From JAXGMQ01 sp964613055 (GTDB taxonomy: Bacteria; Caldisericota; Caldisericia; JAAYUI01), in NCBI GenBank assembly GCA_964613055.1, contig CAZTGD010000003.1, positions 36,887 through 100,886 on the forward strand: 64,000 nucleotides of DNA, in the 5' to 3' direction. Position numbers and translations under genes: made by a program. The notes under the pieces are model-generated. The model was not told where the DNA came from. It did not search any database and saw only the letters and a program-made list of their open reading frames with translations. Each line of letters starts with the position of its first letter. The first letter of the stretch is position 1. Of this stretch, positions 26,701 to 34,788 are shown piece after piece.

Positions 26701-27412
26701 AACTGTGGTCGCTGTTGCAGGTCTTTCCACAGCTCCATTTGAATTAAACCTTGATCTAACAGAGCTTGTCCCCGGAATGTACGAGGGCATCGCTGAAGGA
26801 ACCTTCTGGGATGTGTGTGGCACCATTCTGTACTCGAGGGTGGGGGGAACGCCTGAGATGACCGTTACTAGGATGGAGGAACGCGAAGAACCGTGTGAAA
26901 TTCGTATTCCTGGTTGCCTCTGCCTTAATATTACCGATGTTTCAGGTGGGAATGTTGTAGGTTTTGACAGAGAATTCACCAGGTGGTCTATAAAGGGTGC
27001 ATACGGTGATTCCATTGTCGCCGGTGAAATAGAGGTTGGAGAGTGTTGGAGATTCTGTGGATACCTTACCCCACTTATGGAAGATGATGACGATGATATT
27101 GGAGTGATAATGGGTAGGGAATTCTTCATCGTTTCGATGGAGGAGGTCGAATGCCCATGCTCAGAGCCTGAGCAGGAGTGCATTGAGGGAGAGATAGAGA
27201 TTATCTCGTGTGGTGAGTTGTCCAGTGGCTCTATTTTAGTAATTCGAGTAGGTGCTGGAGACAGACGAATGCTACTCATTCCAGATACACTGGCAGGTGT
27301 TGATTGTAGCACTCTTGAGGTTGGTCAATGTGTTAATGCTTGTGGTGTTTCGTCTGTACCGGGCTCTCCCATGGTGATATTGGATAGCCTTACCGTTATT
27401 GATTGTCCGTAG
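23768..27412 (+). CDS. Exported Fn3-stalk protein with an array of eleven cysteine-rich modules
   Basis: AAGGAG lies 6 bases before ATG 23768 and a signal peptide follows. Residues about 26-270 are the Fn3-stalk cassette shared exactly with the previous gene. The remaining 940 residues are a run of modules of 75-100 residues. Type A (modules 1, 3, 5) starts C-x-W-[IV]-x-G-E and has Y-x-G-x-A-x-x-C near its end. Type B (modules 2, 4, 6-11) mostly starts C-x-C-[IL]-x-[IV] and has G-x-[CFY]-[YW]-x-x-C-G about two thirds along. The order is A-B-A-B-A-B-B-B-B-B-B. The type B pattern looks like a small OB-fold with disulfides, but I cannot match it to a named family. Paired cysteines suggest oxidation outside the cytoplasm. 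Last gene of the unit; a hairpin follows. Confidence 0.8.
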   Translation: MKKNAILSIILGLLLLLSSSVSPGAHAGEPTFNLEVTPDCGFNMLEWEAVPGATQYFIYRGNAPGEEFNTPLLDFPIQETHFKDEINIKNGQEYCYFITALNSKAEEFATSTEACAIPSCYQEPDEDECKLVLRYQQDNTMYFANGEQKGPMETPPVNKHSRLFLVIRYVTEEIPGTTIDWVSATKQVIITTRDGKRIELQIGNNNAVVDGQTTQIDPNNPDVVPYISEGRTLCPMRFVAENLGATGPNDIKWYGDTKTVELRFDDPMCEKCDWVGGEVIPRSKEYYLASKQQHQIQSVLVKMCSGQRRIIHLPEKIKANNSDDYLSSYKGNARFCFHEGGRLVEWEAHPGEDVCDEVSPDVYDVCICIEVEQVLCDEDSVSVLGHTSRGTDYVVAIPPADNVSCDYFQVGHCYEFCGMMTFNFANRTLLPAETFSEVDCPCPCEDCSWIMGEIIGSTSYTTGSMRIYAIVVETCEDGEMTYRSSTDFEDMGSSGFTISDYEGCARICVNEDGAVVRWEAMPDLEDCCGPAETPEPPEAPEPEIECECLEIVRGDCSNFNGIDADGKMWNLLFRDNPDLCEGIEIGRFYEFCGPVTRISHPGTGVEGISMEVSSVTRQDAPCETDCKWIKGEVRAVLGKMGSHTRVMLNTCGMSSRTLITRNNHYDIGRNQPLETYTGCASFCVEDDGETIRMWRIEEGDCCPDSACVNLRLDRVNCDSASPIVYGENLELEGEYWKLEFRDAGMCDGIEEGMCVSACGFVTDKTEDRTVLDTLEIESMECPPTDIIEECICIEVVENDCSANPPTVHAVDAYRNDVTLHFDPDRMTFCERFTAGTYWEVCGEVSFTRAGLMSANKILHVHSALPLDELCTSVCTYVQIERVYSDSGEETFMAYGYDMSFRRWTLYFEEDTGLCDRFVPGNCYNVCGQRRIAEDGGIHLAMNEEMDVETATLTECIELPPMSCFCVEMAEVDLSSEPPTVVAVAGLSTAPFELNLDLTELVPGMYEGIAEGTFWDVCGTILYSRVGGTPEMTVTRMEEREEPCEIRIPGCLCLNITDVSGGNVVGFDREFTRWSIKGAYGDSIVAGEIEVGECWRFCGYLTPLMEDDDDDIGVIMGREFFIVSMEEVECPCSEPEQECIEGEIEIISCGELSSGSILVIRVGAGDRRMLLIPDTLAGVDCSTLEVGQCVNACGVSSVPGSPMVILDSLTVIDCP
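23843..24578 (+). repeat. 736-bp perfect direct repeat, copy 2 (Fn3-stalk cassette)
   Basis: Second copy of the cassette at 20166-20901. The signal peptides upstream and the proteins downstream are unrelated between the two genes, so identity stops sharply at both ends (first differing bases 20165/23842 and 20902/24579). Recombination between the copies would remove the caspase-like part and leave an in-frame fusion. Confidence 0.93.
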
Positions 27413-27431
27413 TTATTGAAAATGCAAACAA

Positions 27432-27456
27432 GGGTGGGGTTTTAAACGCCCCACCC
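27432..27456. terminator. Hairpin between convergent genes
   Basis: GGGTGGGG (27432-27439) pairs perfectly with CCCCACCC (27449-27456) around a 9-base loop. There is no real T-run after it on either strand, so it may end transcription less efficiently than a classical terminator. It sits between the end of the exported unit and the 3' end of mrr. Confidence 0.55.
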
Positions 27457-27473
27457 CATATATTTGAGTAATA

Positions 27474-28364
27474 TTATTCGAGGGAATCCTCTGGGAACAT
27501 GTTTTCGTCGACTTTCATTATCTCATAGGTCCTGTCCACCACAACACCGAGTTTGTGTTCGATCATCAGTTTTGATAATCTATCACCGTCAATAAGTATG
27601 ATGTTCTTATCTATATTTTTAGCAAATGAAATAGCCATTTTACTAAACGTACCTGTTGTTATAAATACTCCCTTATCTGAATGCTCTTTTACCAATGCAC
27701 CAGTAAAACCCTGTATTTCCTTAGAGCCTACAGTTCCTTTCCAACGCTTGGCTTGTATGTAGACCTTATCAAGTCCAAGCCTGTCCTGGTTTATTATCCC
27801 ATCTATTCCCTGATCGTTTGGGCCCCCAGTAACCTTGCCTGCTCCATCATAAAGGTCGCCGTATCCCATCTTGAGTAGAAGGTCCACCACAAGCTTTTCA
27901 AATACACTAGGGTTGATTTTCTTTAAAGATCTTTTCAGGTCCTGACTGACTTTATCTGTTATCTGGTTACTGATAGATTCAATCATCTCTTCCGGTGTCT
28001 CTTGAGATGCGTTTATTTCATTCTTCTTCATATTATCCTTTTTGTTTTCAACAAAATCCTTGACATTGTCATACGTCAATTCTCCTTTGATACTCTGAAT
28101 GATTCTCTTACCAAGTTTTGTTATTGCTAACTTGTTTTCATCTTCTGTTATGACACCAAGTTTTTTCAAGTGAATGGTAGTCCAGGCTAGGTTATTTCTA
28201 TATTTCGGTACGTTTGTTCTTGGTATCACTTCTTGAATATCAAAAAGATTCATTTTGTGTAAGCTAGCAATTTCATTTGAAAGGGATTTCCTACCAATAC
28301 TATCTTTTGAATCGATTATCCTGATAACTGGGTCAATAAGCTCATTCCACTTGGGTACTGCCAT
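27474..28364 (-). CDS. mrr: Mrr-type restriction endonuclease
   Basis: The 296-residue product starts M-A-V-P-K-W-N-E-L-I-D-P-V, the usual Mrr N-terminal winged-helix region, and GGAGGG precedes ATG 28364. A longer in-frame extension upstream (to 28499) does not match the family and is not used here. The C-terminal half has the Mrr catalytic core: F-E-K-L-V-V-D-L-L, G-G-P-N-D-Q-G-I-D-G, then Y-I-Q-A-K-R-W (the Q-x-K variant of the PD-(D/E)xK site), and G-V-F-I-T-T-G-T-F. Mrr enzymes cut DNA carrying foreign methylation. No methyltransferase or specificity gene is near it, which fits a type IV system standing alone. Confidence 0.9.
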   Translation of the reverse strand: MAVPKWNELIDPVIRIIDSKDSIGRKSLSNEIASLHKMNLFDIQEVIPRTNVPKYRNNLAWTTIHLKKLGVITEDENKLAITKLGKRIIQSIKGELTYDNVKDFVENKKDNMKKNEINASQETPEEMIESISNQITDKVSQDLKRSLKKINPSVFEKLVVDLLLKMGYGDLYDGAGKVTGGPNDQGIDGIINQDRLGLDKVYIQAKRWKGTVGSKEIQGFTGALVKEHSDKGVFITTGTFSKMAISFAKNIDKNIILIDGDRLSKLMIEHKLGVVVDRTYEIMKVDENMFPEDSLE

Positions 28365-28555
28365 TTCACGCCCTCCAAAATAAAATATCTTATGTATTAT
28401 ATTTGTAAACTCATCTTTGCGCAATGACCTGAAACCATAATTGATGTATGAGGTCATATTGGATAGAATGTAATCCTTGCTTTCGGATGTGACCGACAAG
28501 ATTGAAAAAATGCAATAAACGCTATGGATGCAACGTCTATCAAACAGGGGTGCAT

Positions 28556-30850
28556 ATGAAGAATCCAGCTATAAGCGAGAATGCGCTTGCCGTTCTGGAG
28601 AAGAGATACCTTAAGAAGGATGCAAAGGGTAATCCAGCAGAAACTCCACTTGATATGTTCGAACGTGTGGCTAGAACGATCGCTGAAGCTGATGGATTGT
28701 ATGGGGCTGACGAGGGTAGAATCCAACGAACCTACCAACAGTTCTTGGATATGATGGTTGATATGGATTTCTTACCGAACTCTCCAACGCTCATGAATGC
28801 GGGTAGAGAGCTCGGTCAGCTGTCAGCATGCTTTGTGCTTCCGGTTGGAGATTCGATAGAGTCGATCTTTGATGCGATCAAATATACAGCATTAATTCAC
28901 AAGAGTGGTGGAGGTACGGGTTTTTCATTTTCAAGACTGAGACCAAACCTGGATAAGGTAGGATCAACCGGTGGAGTTTCCTCTGGACCCGTATCATTCA
29001 TGAAGGTGTTTGATGCTTCAACTGAAGCAATAAAGCAAGGTGGAACCAGAAGGGGTGCAAATATGGGCATCCTGAAGGTAGACCACCCAGACATCCTTGA
29101 GTTTATCAGATGCAAGGGTGTTGATGGTGAGGTCAGCAATTTTAATATATCTGTTGGGTTGACAGCTGATTTCATGAGAGCTGTTGAGCAGAATCAGGAA
29201 TACTCTCTGGTTAACCCCAGAAATGGAAATGAAACCAACCGACTTCGAGCCAAAGAGGTATTTGAGCTGATCGTTGAGATGGCATGGAAGAACGGTGAAC
29301 CAGGTATCGTATTTTTAGATAGACTCAATGAGGATAATCCAACTCCATCCATTGGAGAAATAGAATCCACCAATCCCTGTGGCGAACAGCCTTTGCTTCC
29401 GTATGAGGCGTGCAATCTGGGTTCAATCAACCTCTCAAATTTTGTTACCGATGGTAGGATTGATTGGGATAGATTGTCGGTTATATCAAAGCTTGCTACA
29501 CACTTCCTTGATAATGTCATAGACGCGAACAAATACCCACTGGAACAGATAACAACCATGTGCAAAGCCAACAGGAAAATTGGATTGGGTGTAATGGGCT
29601 GGGCTGATATGCTCTATTTGCTTGAAATCCCATACAACTCAGATAAAGCGGTGGAACTCGCTGAAAAGGTAATGAAGTTCATCTATGATAAAGCCAGAGA
29701 GGAATCCAGTAAGCTGGCAGAAATAAGGGGACCATTCCCGAATTTTAGTATCTCCGCCTTCGCAAATGATAAACCAATCCGAAACGCCACAATAACAACT
29801 ATAGCACCGACTGGCACGATCTCGATGGTTGCCGGTGCTTCATCAGGTGTAGAACCAGTATTCTCTTTGGCTTATATAAGGAATATCATGGATGGAAAGA
29901 AGTTCTTTGAAGTGAATCCGATTTTTGCCGGTAGAATGAAGGAAAAGGGTTTGTATAACGAAGAACTTCTGGAAAGTGTTGCAACAGCGGGGACACTAAA
30001 GGATAACATCACTGTACCAGACGAATTGAAATCGACCTTTGTGTGTGCTCATGACATAGAACCTATTTGGCATATCAAAATGCAGGCGGCATTTCAGAAG
30101 TATGTTGATAATGCAGTCTCAAAGACAATCAACTTCAACCATTCAGCAACAAAGGATGATGTTAAAGAAGCATATGAATTGGCATACAAACTCGGTTGCA
30201 AGGGGTTAACTATCTACAGGGACGGCTCGAGAAACGAGCAAGTCCTTCAGCTCAAGAAGAAGGATGATAAAAGGGATACGGAATCTCAAGATAATAGAGA
30301 TGAAGAAACAAACAAGCCTGTCGCTCCCAGAAAGAGACCGACAGAGACTGTTGGATCCACGTACAGGGTGAAAACTGGTTGTGGCAATCTCTTTGTTACA
30401 ATCAACTCTGATGAAAAGGGTGTATGTGAAGTATTTGCTACGATGGGTAAATCTGGTGGATGCACTGCCGCTCATTCAGATGCTATCGCGAGACTGATCT
30501 CTTTGGCACTCAGGGCAGGTGTTGATACAAAGGCTATCGTTGGTCAGATAAGAGGGCTGAGATGCCCAGCTCCCTCCTGGGGCAAGAATGGAGCTGTGTT
30601 ATCATGTCCAGATGCTATAGCTCAAGCGCTTGAAGGTCATCTCAGAAAATTGAATGTATCTGATGAAAAGAAGGAGTCAATGACGACTTCATCAACAGAT
30701 ATATCAAAGGGTTTTGCTACACCTGACATTAAACCTCATAATGGCAACATCCTAGGGCACAATCCCGAATGCCCCGAGTGTGGTTCTATGCTCGAATTTG
30801 CAGAAGGTTGCGCTATATGCAGAGCATGTGGTTACTCCAAATGTGGTTAG
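28556..30850 (+). CDS. nrdJ: Adenosylcobalamin-dependent (class II) ribonucleotide reductase
   Basis: The 764-residue enzyme reduces ribonucleotides to deoxyribonucleotides using adenosylcobalamin to make its thiyl radical, so it needs neither oxygen nor a second subunit. Seen: F-L-P-N-S-P-T-L-M-N-A-G, L-S-A-C-F-V-L-P-V, the finger-loop N-P-C-G-E (Cys275) with E-A-C-N-L-G-S-I-N-L, and A-P-T-G-T-I-S-M-V-A-G. The C-terminal domain ends in C-P-E-C-G and C-A-I-C-R-A-C-G-Y-S-K-C-G cysteine pairs, which shuttle electrons or bind zinc. ATG 28556 with GGGG upstream is preferred over an in-frame TTG at 28502. No cobalamin riboswitch was recognised in the 191 bp upstream. It is divergent from mrr. Confidence 0.95.
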   Translation: MKNPAISENALAVLEKRYLKKDAKGNPAETPLDMFERVARTIAEADGLYGADEGRIQRTYQQFLDMMVDMDFLPNSPTLMNAGRELGQLSACFVLPVGDSIESIFDAIKYTALIHKSGGGTGFSFSRLRPNLDKVGSTGGVSSGPVSFMKVFDASTEAIKQGGTRRGANMGILKVDHPDILEFIRCKGVDGEVSNFNISVGLTADFMRAVEQNQEYSLVNPRNGNETNRLRAKEVFELIVEMAWKNGEPGIVFLDRLNEDNPTPSIGEIESTNPCGEQPLLPYEACNLGSINLSNFVTDGRIDWDRLSVISKLATHFLDNVIDANKYPLEQITTMCKANRKIGLGVMGWADMLYLLEIPYNSDKAVELAEKVMKFIYDKAREESSKLAEIRGPFPNFSISAFANDKPIRNATITTIAPTGTISMVAGASSGVEPVFSLAYIRNIMDGKKFFEVNPIFAGRMKEKGLYNEELLESVATAGTLKDNITVPDELKSTFVCAHDIEPIWHIKMQAAFQKYVDNAVSKTINFNHSATKDDVKEAYELAYKLGCKGLTIYRDGSRNEQVLQLKKKDDKRDTESQDNRDEETNKPVAPRKRPTETVGSTYRVKTGCGNLFVTINSDEKGVCEVFATMGKSGGCTAAHSDAIARLISLALRAGVDTKAIVGQIRGLRCPAPSWGKNGAVLSCPDAIAQALEGHLRKLNVSDEKKESMTTSSTDISKGFATPDIKPHNGNILGHNPECPECGSMLEFAEGCAICRACGYSKCG

Positions 30851-31092
30851 TGATTGCTTGAATACGAATATTTGTTCGGTTATTCGGATATTTGTATGTG
30901 AGTTTATCATCTAATGAGGTGAGTATAAAGAGAAGTATGAGTGGATAATCGTTGAAAATTCAGGTTCAACAGTAATACCCGATATTTAAGATTAGTATCA
31001 AGATTCTTAGTAGAATGCAGTTTGAAGTCAGGTAGAATGACGGTAGGTGATTGTATCATGTTATGGAAAATCATGATACTGAGGAGGTCGAA

Positions 31093-34000
31093 ATGAGAAG
31101 GTACACCATAATAATTTGCGTTCTGGCGATAATTACGCTAACCATACCTACTGGAAACACCAGTGCAATGGGTAAGTTGGGACCAGCACTTCAGGTGATG
31201 AGACTTGACCCAATCCATCAGGATGCCGAAAAGATCCCAGTGCTAATAAGATTGCAAGAACCATGTGTTATACAACAAGTTACTGATGAAGGTCAATTCT
31301 TTATATCAACACATGAATTGAATAAACCTACCAACTTCAGACGCGTAACAGCGTTAACATCAATTTTCAGAGAGCAACAGAATTCCATTGAGACTCTGTT
31401 GAATAATGTAGATGATATCGAGATACTCAACACGTATCAGATGACAACTAACTCAGTCAGAGCATTGATTCCAAAGGATATGGTAGCAACAGTTACTGAG
31501 CTTGAATGCGTCGCCAAGGTATTCTATGAAGCGCCTGTTTCTCCAGATAGGTGGCATAGCAGGGGGCCATTAAATTGTTGGCCTGTTTATAATTCCGAAG
31601 AAGACCTTGATGGTGACCAGTGTGTAGATCCACAGGGAAGAGTGGTCAACGGTAAAGGTATTATCTGCGCAGTTTCAGATACTGGTCTTGACTACACACA
31701 TCCTGATTTTGGTTCTCAGTCAAGATCTGAGGGAAACAAGGTAGTAATATCGCATGATTTTGCTACTTCTGAAGATGATTGCCAAGAGATTGAAGGTAGA
31801 ACATCACATGGTACATGTTGTGCTGGTATCATAGTAGCTGATGGTCCTGATAATGAGAAGGGTATTGCACCAAAAGCATTGCTTGCAGGATACCAGATAG
31901 CTGGACCAAGTGGGGGTTTATCTGGTGACATAGGTGCTACATGGGAATTGATGGTTGAAGAAGGTGTTGATGTATCGAATAATTCATATGGAGCACCAAG
32001 AGGCTATTCTTCAATGGAAGAGCTACAAAACAATGCCGTGCTAGCAGGTGTCTCTGTTATTGCTTCACAAGGTAATGAAGGCTCTCCTGGTCCAAACTTA
32101 CCGATAACATGTGGATCAACAAGCTCACCTGCAAATGTAATAGCTGTTGGTGCGACTGAAGATTGGGCTACATGTTCCAAACTGATCATCACAGATGCAC
32201 CAGATATTGATGCTATTGGAACAGAGTATAAAGGTATATGGGGGGCGACAGGTGAAGACTTTACTGAATCTGGTCGACCAATTAAAGTACTTGATTGTGG
32301 TTGGGGAAGACAAAGTGATTTTAGTGGATTAGACCTAAATGGGAAAATAGCCCTTATACAGAGAGGGCCAGTTGATGAACAGTATGGTCCTCCTCTAACG
32401 TTTGCTGAAAAAGTATTAAATGCTTCTGAGAATGGTGCAATAGCGATAATACTATATAATCACTCCAACGGATTCATCCAGGCATTTTACGGTTCAGGAC
32501 CTGCAGTAGCATCACTCCATCTATTAAAATCTCAGGGATTGGAGATTCGAAATCTGCTACATGAGGGCAATGACTGGGAGATAGGAACCGTAGACGACGA
32601 TCAAAATGATTTGTATGTTAAAATAACAAAACCCGAAGGATACGGCAATATAACTAGCTTTACTTCTCAGGGACCAACCATTTATGGCACTCTGAAACCA
32701 GATGTTTGTGCTCCAGGTGATAGCATTAGATCCACTTATCCAATGTGGACAGCTGGTAAAACTATAAACGGAGTAACATTTGATAATCCTCCATATACTG
32801 ACTCCTTTGGTGGTACTTCTGCTGCAGGTCCATTTGTTTGCGGTGTTGCATGCTTAGTTAGACAAGCAAGACCACAATGGGATCCCCTCGAAGTAAAAAG
32901 AGCCATTATGAATACATCAGTACCATTAACAAGGTATATTGATGATGAATATGTTCCATTGCTTTCACAGGGGATGGGCAGGGCAAATGCTTTTGATGCT
33001 TGTATGACTGATCTTCTTATTCAACCTCCATCAGCATTGATAATTCAAAGGAATGGTGTTATCAATATTGATGATCAACCCCAAGAGATAAAGAACAAAG
33101 CAAAGAAAGCACAACTCCCAGCAGATATACAGAATTCAATGATAGCTTTTAAGGTGAGTAACTATAGCGAAGAAAGAAGTCATACTGTTGAATTAAGTTA
33201 TGAAGTGAACTCAAGACAAGCGGATGATATTAAGGTTACGTTCACTTCAGATACTATTTCTATACCCTCGAATTCAGATGCTTGGGTTGGAGTAGATATC
33301 CAAAAGCCGTCTAGACTTGAAGGTGGAACAAACGATATCTTAATATGGTTTACAGACAAGAAAACTGGTCAAAGGTGGCACACAGGAATTTGCATCTATA
33401 ATAACGTCCCTTCTGTTCAGGGGGTAAGCAATACCTATGCAGGTTATTTAGAGTATGCTAACTTAGGACGCCCTCCAACTTTGACACCAAATGGAGATGG
33501 GATAACTGATGGTATGAAGGTTAACTACACCCTCACTAATGGTTCGTTTAATCAGTGGTTGGTTGGTAGATCTTACTGGCCTTACTATAGTAATTTTTGT
33601 AACGGTATGTCCTTTGCTATAAGGGATTATAATGGTGACTCTTGGGGTACAATTCATTCTGAATCGGTAGTTGAGCTTGGAGAGCATACCTTTTCGTGGG
33701 ATGGGTTAGATAGCAATGAAGAATATCTGTTGCCTGATGGAGAATGGTATATTGGATTATCTACATACGATCTTGATTATCAGAATGGATATGTAAATGT
33801 CCCAGTGTCGTTGACTTTATTCAAAAACCCATTCCAGGTAGCCGATAGTGTAGTTCCACCTCTTCCAACAATATCCGCGTATGCCCTTCCTTCCTCCCCT
33901 GGCAAAGGAAGCGAATTTATGTTGGGTATATACGTTGAACATGCTACTAACCTGAAAAGCATTCAATTCAATTTAGTACTGCCAGGGCTTGCTGATCTTG

Positions 34001-34509
34001 CTGAGTATCAGGGCCATGAATTGGGAGATTTTATGCTTCGAGATACTGGTTATTCATCACAAAGCGCAACAAGTTCACAATGGAGACCGCTTGCTACGAT
34101 TATGCATGAAGAAAACAGCGATAAAATATGGGTTGATATACAACGACCACACGATGGTGTAAGTGGTAATGGATGGTTGTTATTCATTAAGCTACTTCCG
34201 AGAGTTTCAAATTTCCTTGACGTTACATTTGAAAACCTCCGAGTTTCATTTGTAAACGAGGAAACGTCTAAGGAAGAGATCAAGCTCGCTTTCTACAATA
34301 CAAGTTCAATCACTATAGATGATAAGTTTTATGAACCAGCTGATTTCAACCAGGATGGCAAAGTTGACCAGGATGACCTGGATATAATATCAGAAGCACT
34401 TGGGTCAAAGAAAGGTGATGAAGCATTTAACTGGAGATGTGATCTGAATAGAGACCGTATAATCGATATGAAAGATATGGCAGAGTTTGCAAAGGCTATG
34501 AAGCAATAG
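31093..34509 (+). CDS. Exported subtilisin-like serine protease with PA, cohesin-like and dockerin regions
   Basis: GAGGAGG at 31081-31087 selects ATG 31093. A signal peptide is followed by a propeptide-like region (about 30-145). The S8 catalytic domain has the triad Asp196 (A-V-S-D-T-G-L-D), His239 (S-H-G-T-C-C-A-G) and Ser576 (G-G-T-S-A-A-G-P). A PA-type insert sits between His and Ser (G-K-I-A-L-I-Q-R-G-P, I-A-I-I-L-Y-N). Further on are a T-P-N-G-D-G-I-T-D segment typical of FlgD/CHU_C-like repeats, a cohesin-like beta region (about 945-1070), and a C-terminal dockerin-like pair of calcium loops (A-D-F-N-Q-D-G-K-V-D and C-D-L-N-R-D-R-I-I-D). It probably degrades or processes proteins outside the cell. 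A strong terminator follows. Confidence 0.9.
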   Translation: MRRYTIIICVLAIITLTIPTGNTSAMGKLGPALQVMRLDPIHQDAEKIPVLIRLQEPCVIQQVTDEGQFFISTHELNKPTNFRRVTALTSIFREQQNSIETLLNNVDDIEILNTYQMTTNSVRALIPKDMVATVTELECVAKVFYEAPVSPDRWHSRGPLNCWPVYNSEEDLDGDQCVDPQGRVVNGKGIICAVSDTGLDYTHPDFGSQSRSEGNKVVISHDFATSEDDCQEIEGRTSHGTCCAGIIVADGPDNEKGIAPKALLAGYQIAGPSGGLSGDIGATWELMVEEGVDVSNNSYGAPRGYSSMEELQNNAVLAGVSVIASQGNEGSPGPNLPITCGSTSSPANVIAVGATEDWATCSKLIITDAPDIDAIGTEYKGIWGATGEDFTESGRPIKVLDCGWGRQSDFSGLDLNGKIALIQRGPVDEQYGPPLTFAEKVLNASENGAIAIILYNHSNGFIQAFYGSGPAVASLHLLKSQGLEIRNLLHEGNDWEIGTVDDDQNDLYVKITKPEGYGNITSFTSQGPTIYGTLKPDVCAPGDSIRSTYPMWTAGKTINGVTFDNPPYTDSFGGTSAAGPFVCGVACLVRQARPQWDPLEVKRAIMNTSVPLTRYIDDEYVPLLSQGMGRANAFDACMTDLLIQPPSALIIQRNGVINIDDQPQEIKNKAKKAQLPADIQNSMIAFKVSNYSEERSHTVELSYEVNSRQADDIKVTFTSDTISIPSNSDAWVGVDIQKPSRLEGGTNDILIWFTDKKTGQRWHTGICIYNNVPSVQGVSNTYAGYLEYANLGRPPTLTPNGDGITDGMKVNYTLTNGSFNQWLVGRSYWPYYSNFCNGMSFAIRDYNGDSWGTIHSESVVELGEHTFSWDGLDSNEEYLLPDGEWYIGLSTYDLDYQNGYVNVPVSLTLFKNPFQVADSVVPPLPTISAYALPSSPGKGSEFMLGIYVEHATNLKSIQFNLVLPGLADLAEYQGHELGDFMLRDTGYSSQSATSSQWRPLATIMHEENSDKIWVDIQRPHDGVSGNGWLLFIKLLPRVSNFLDVTFENLRVSFVNEETSKEEIKLAFYNTSSITIDDKFYEPADFNQDGKVDQDDLDIISEALGSKKGDEAFNWRCDLNRDRIIDMKDMAEFAKAMKQ

Positions 34510-34540
34510 AAGGCAAAAAATTATAAGTGATATAACAAAA

Positions 34541-34566
34541 GCCAGCCCCTAAAGGGGCTGGCTTTT
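34541..34566 (+). terminator. Rho-independent terminator after the subtilase gene
   Basis: GCCAGCCCC (34541-34549) pairs with GGGGCTGGC (34554-34562) around a TAAA loop, with AAAA before and TTTT after, so it can work on either strand. The rest of the 279-base gap up to tilS shows no gene. Confidence 0.93.
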
Positions 34567-34788
34567 GTGTGTTTATGATGTGGAATGAGATCGAGATAAT
34601 GTTGTATGAGTTATTTGTCTGTATCTGTTTTGATTCATAGGAATCATAGAGTAGAAACAAATGGATAAAAACTATTTTATTTGCAATATCTTTACCTGGG
34701 GATGGAATAAAAGTGTTCCTTGACCTATAGTGTATATAGGTAGGCCAATAAAAGGTAGGTATTGTCGAAAGACTACTAAAAAATTTCT

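Noticed and set aside
26548..27312. 254-codon open frame on the minus strand inside the cysteine-rich gene
   Set aside because: The product is low-complexity (rich in S, P and T), has no ribosome site, and mirrors the cysteine-rich repeats of the forward gene.
28365..28555. Cobalamin riboswitch before the B12-dependent reductase
   Set aside because: No B12-box-like sequence or matching stem arrangement was recognised in these 191 bases.
30862..30890. Hairpin CGAATA/TATTCG after nrdJ as a terminator
   Set aside because: The six-base AT-rich stem is weak and no T-run follows.
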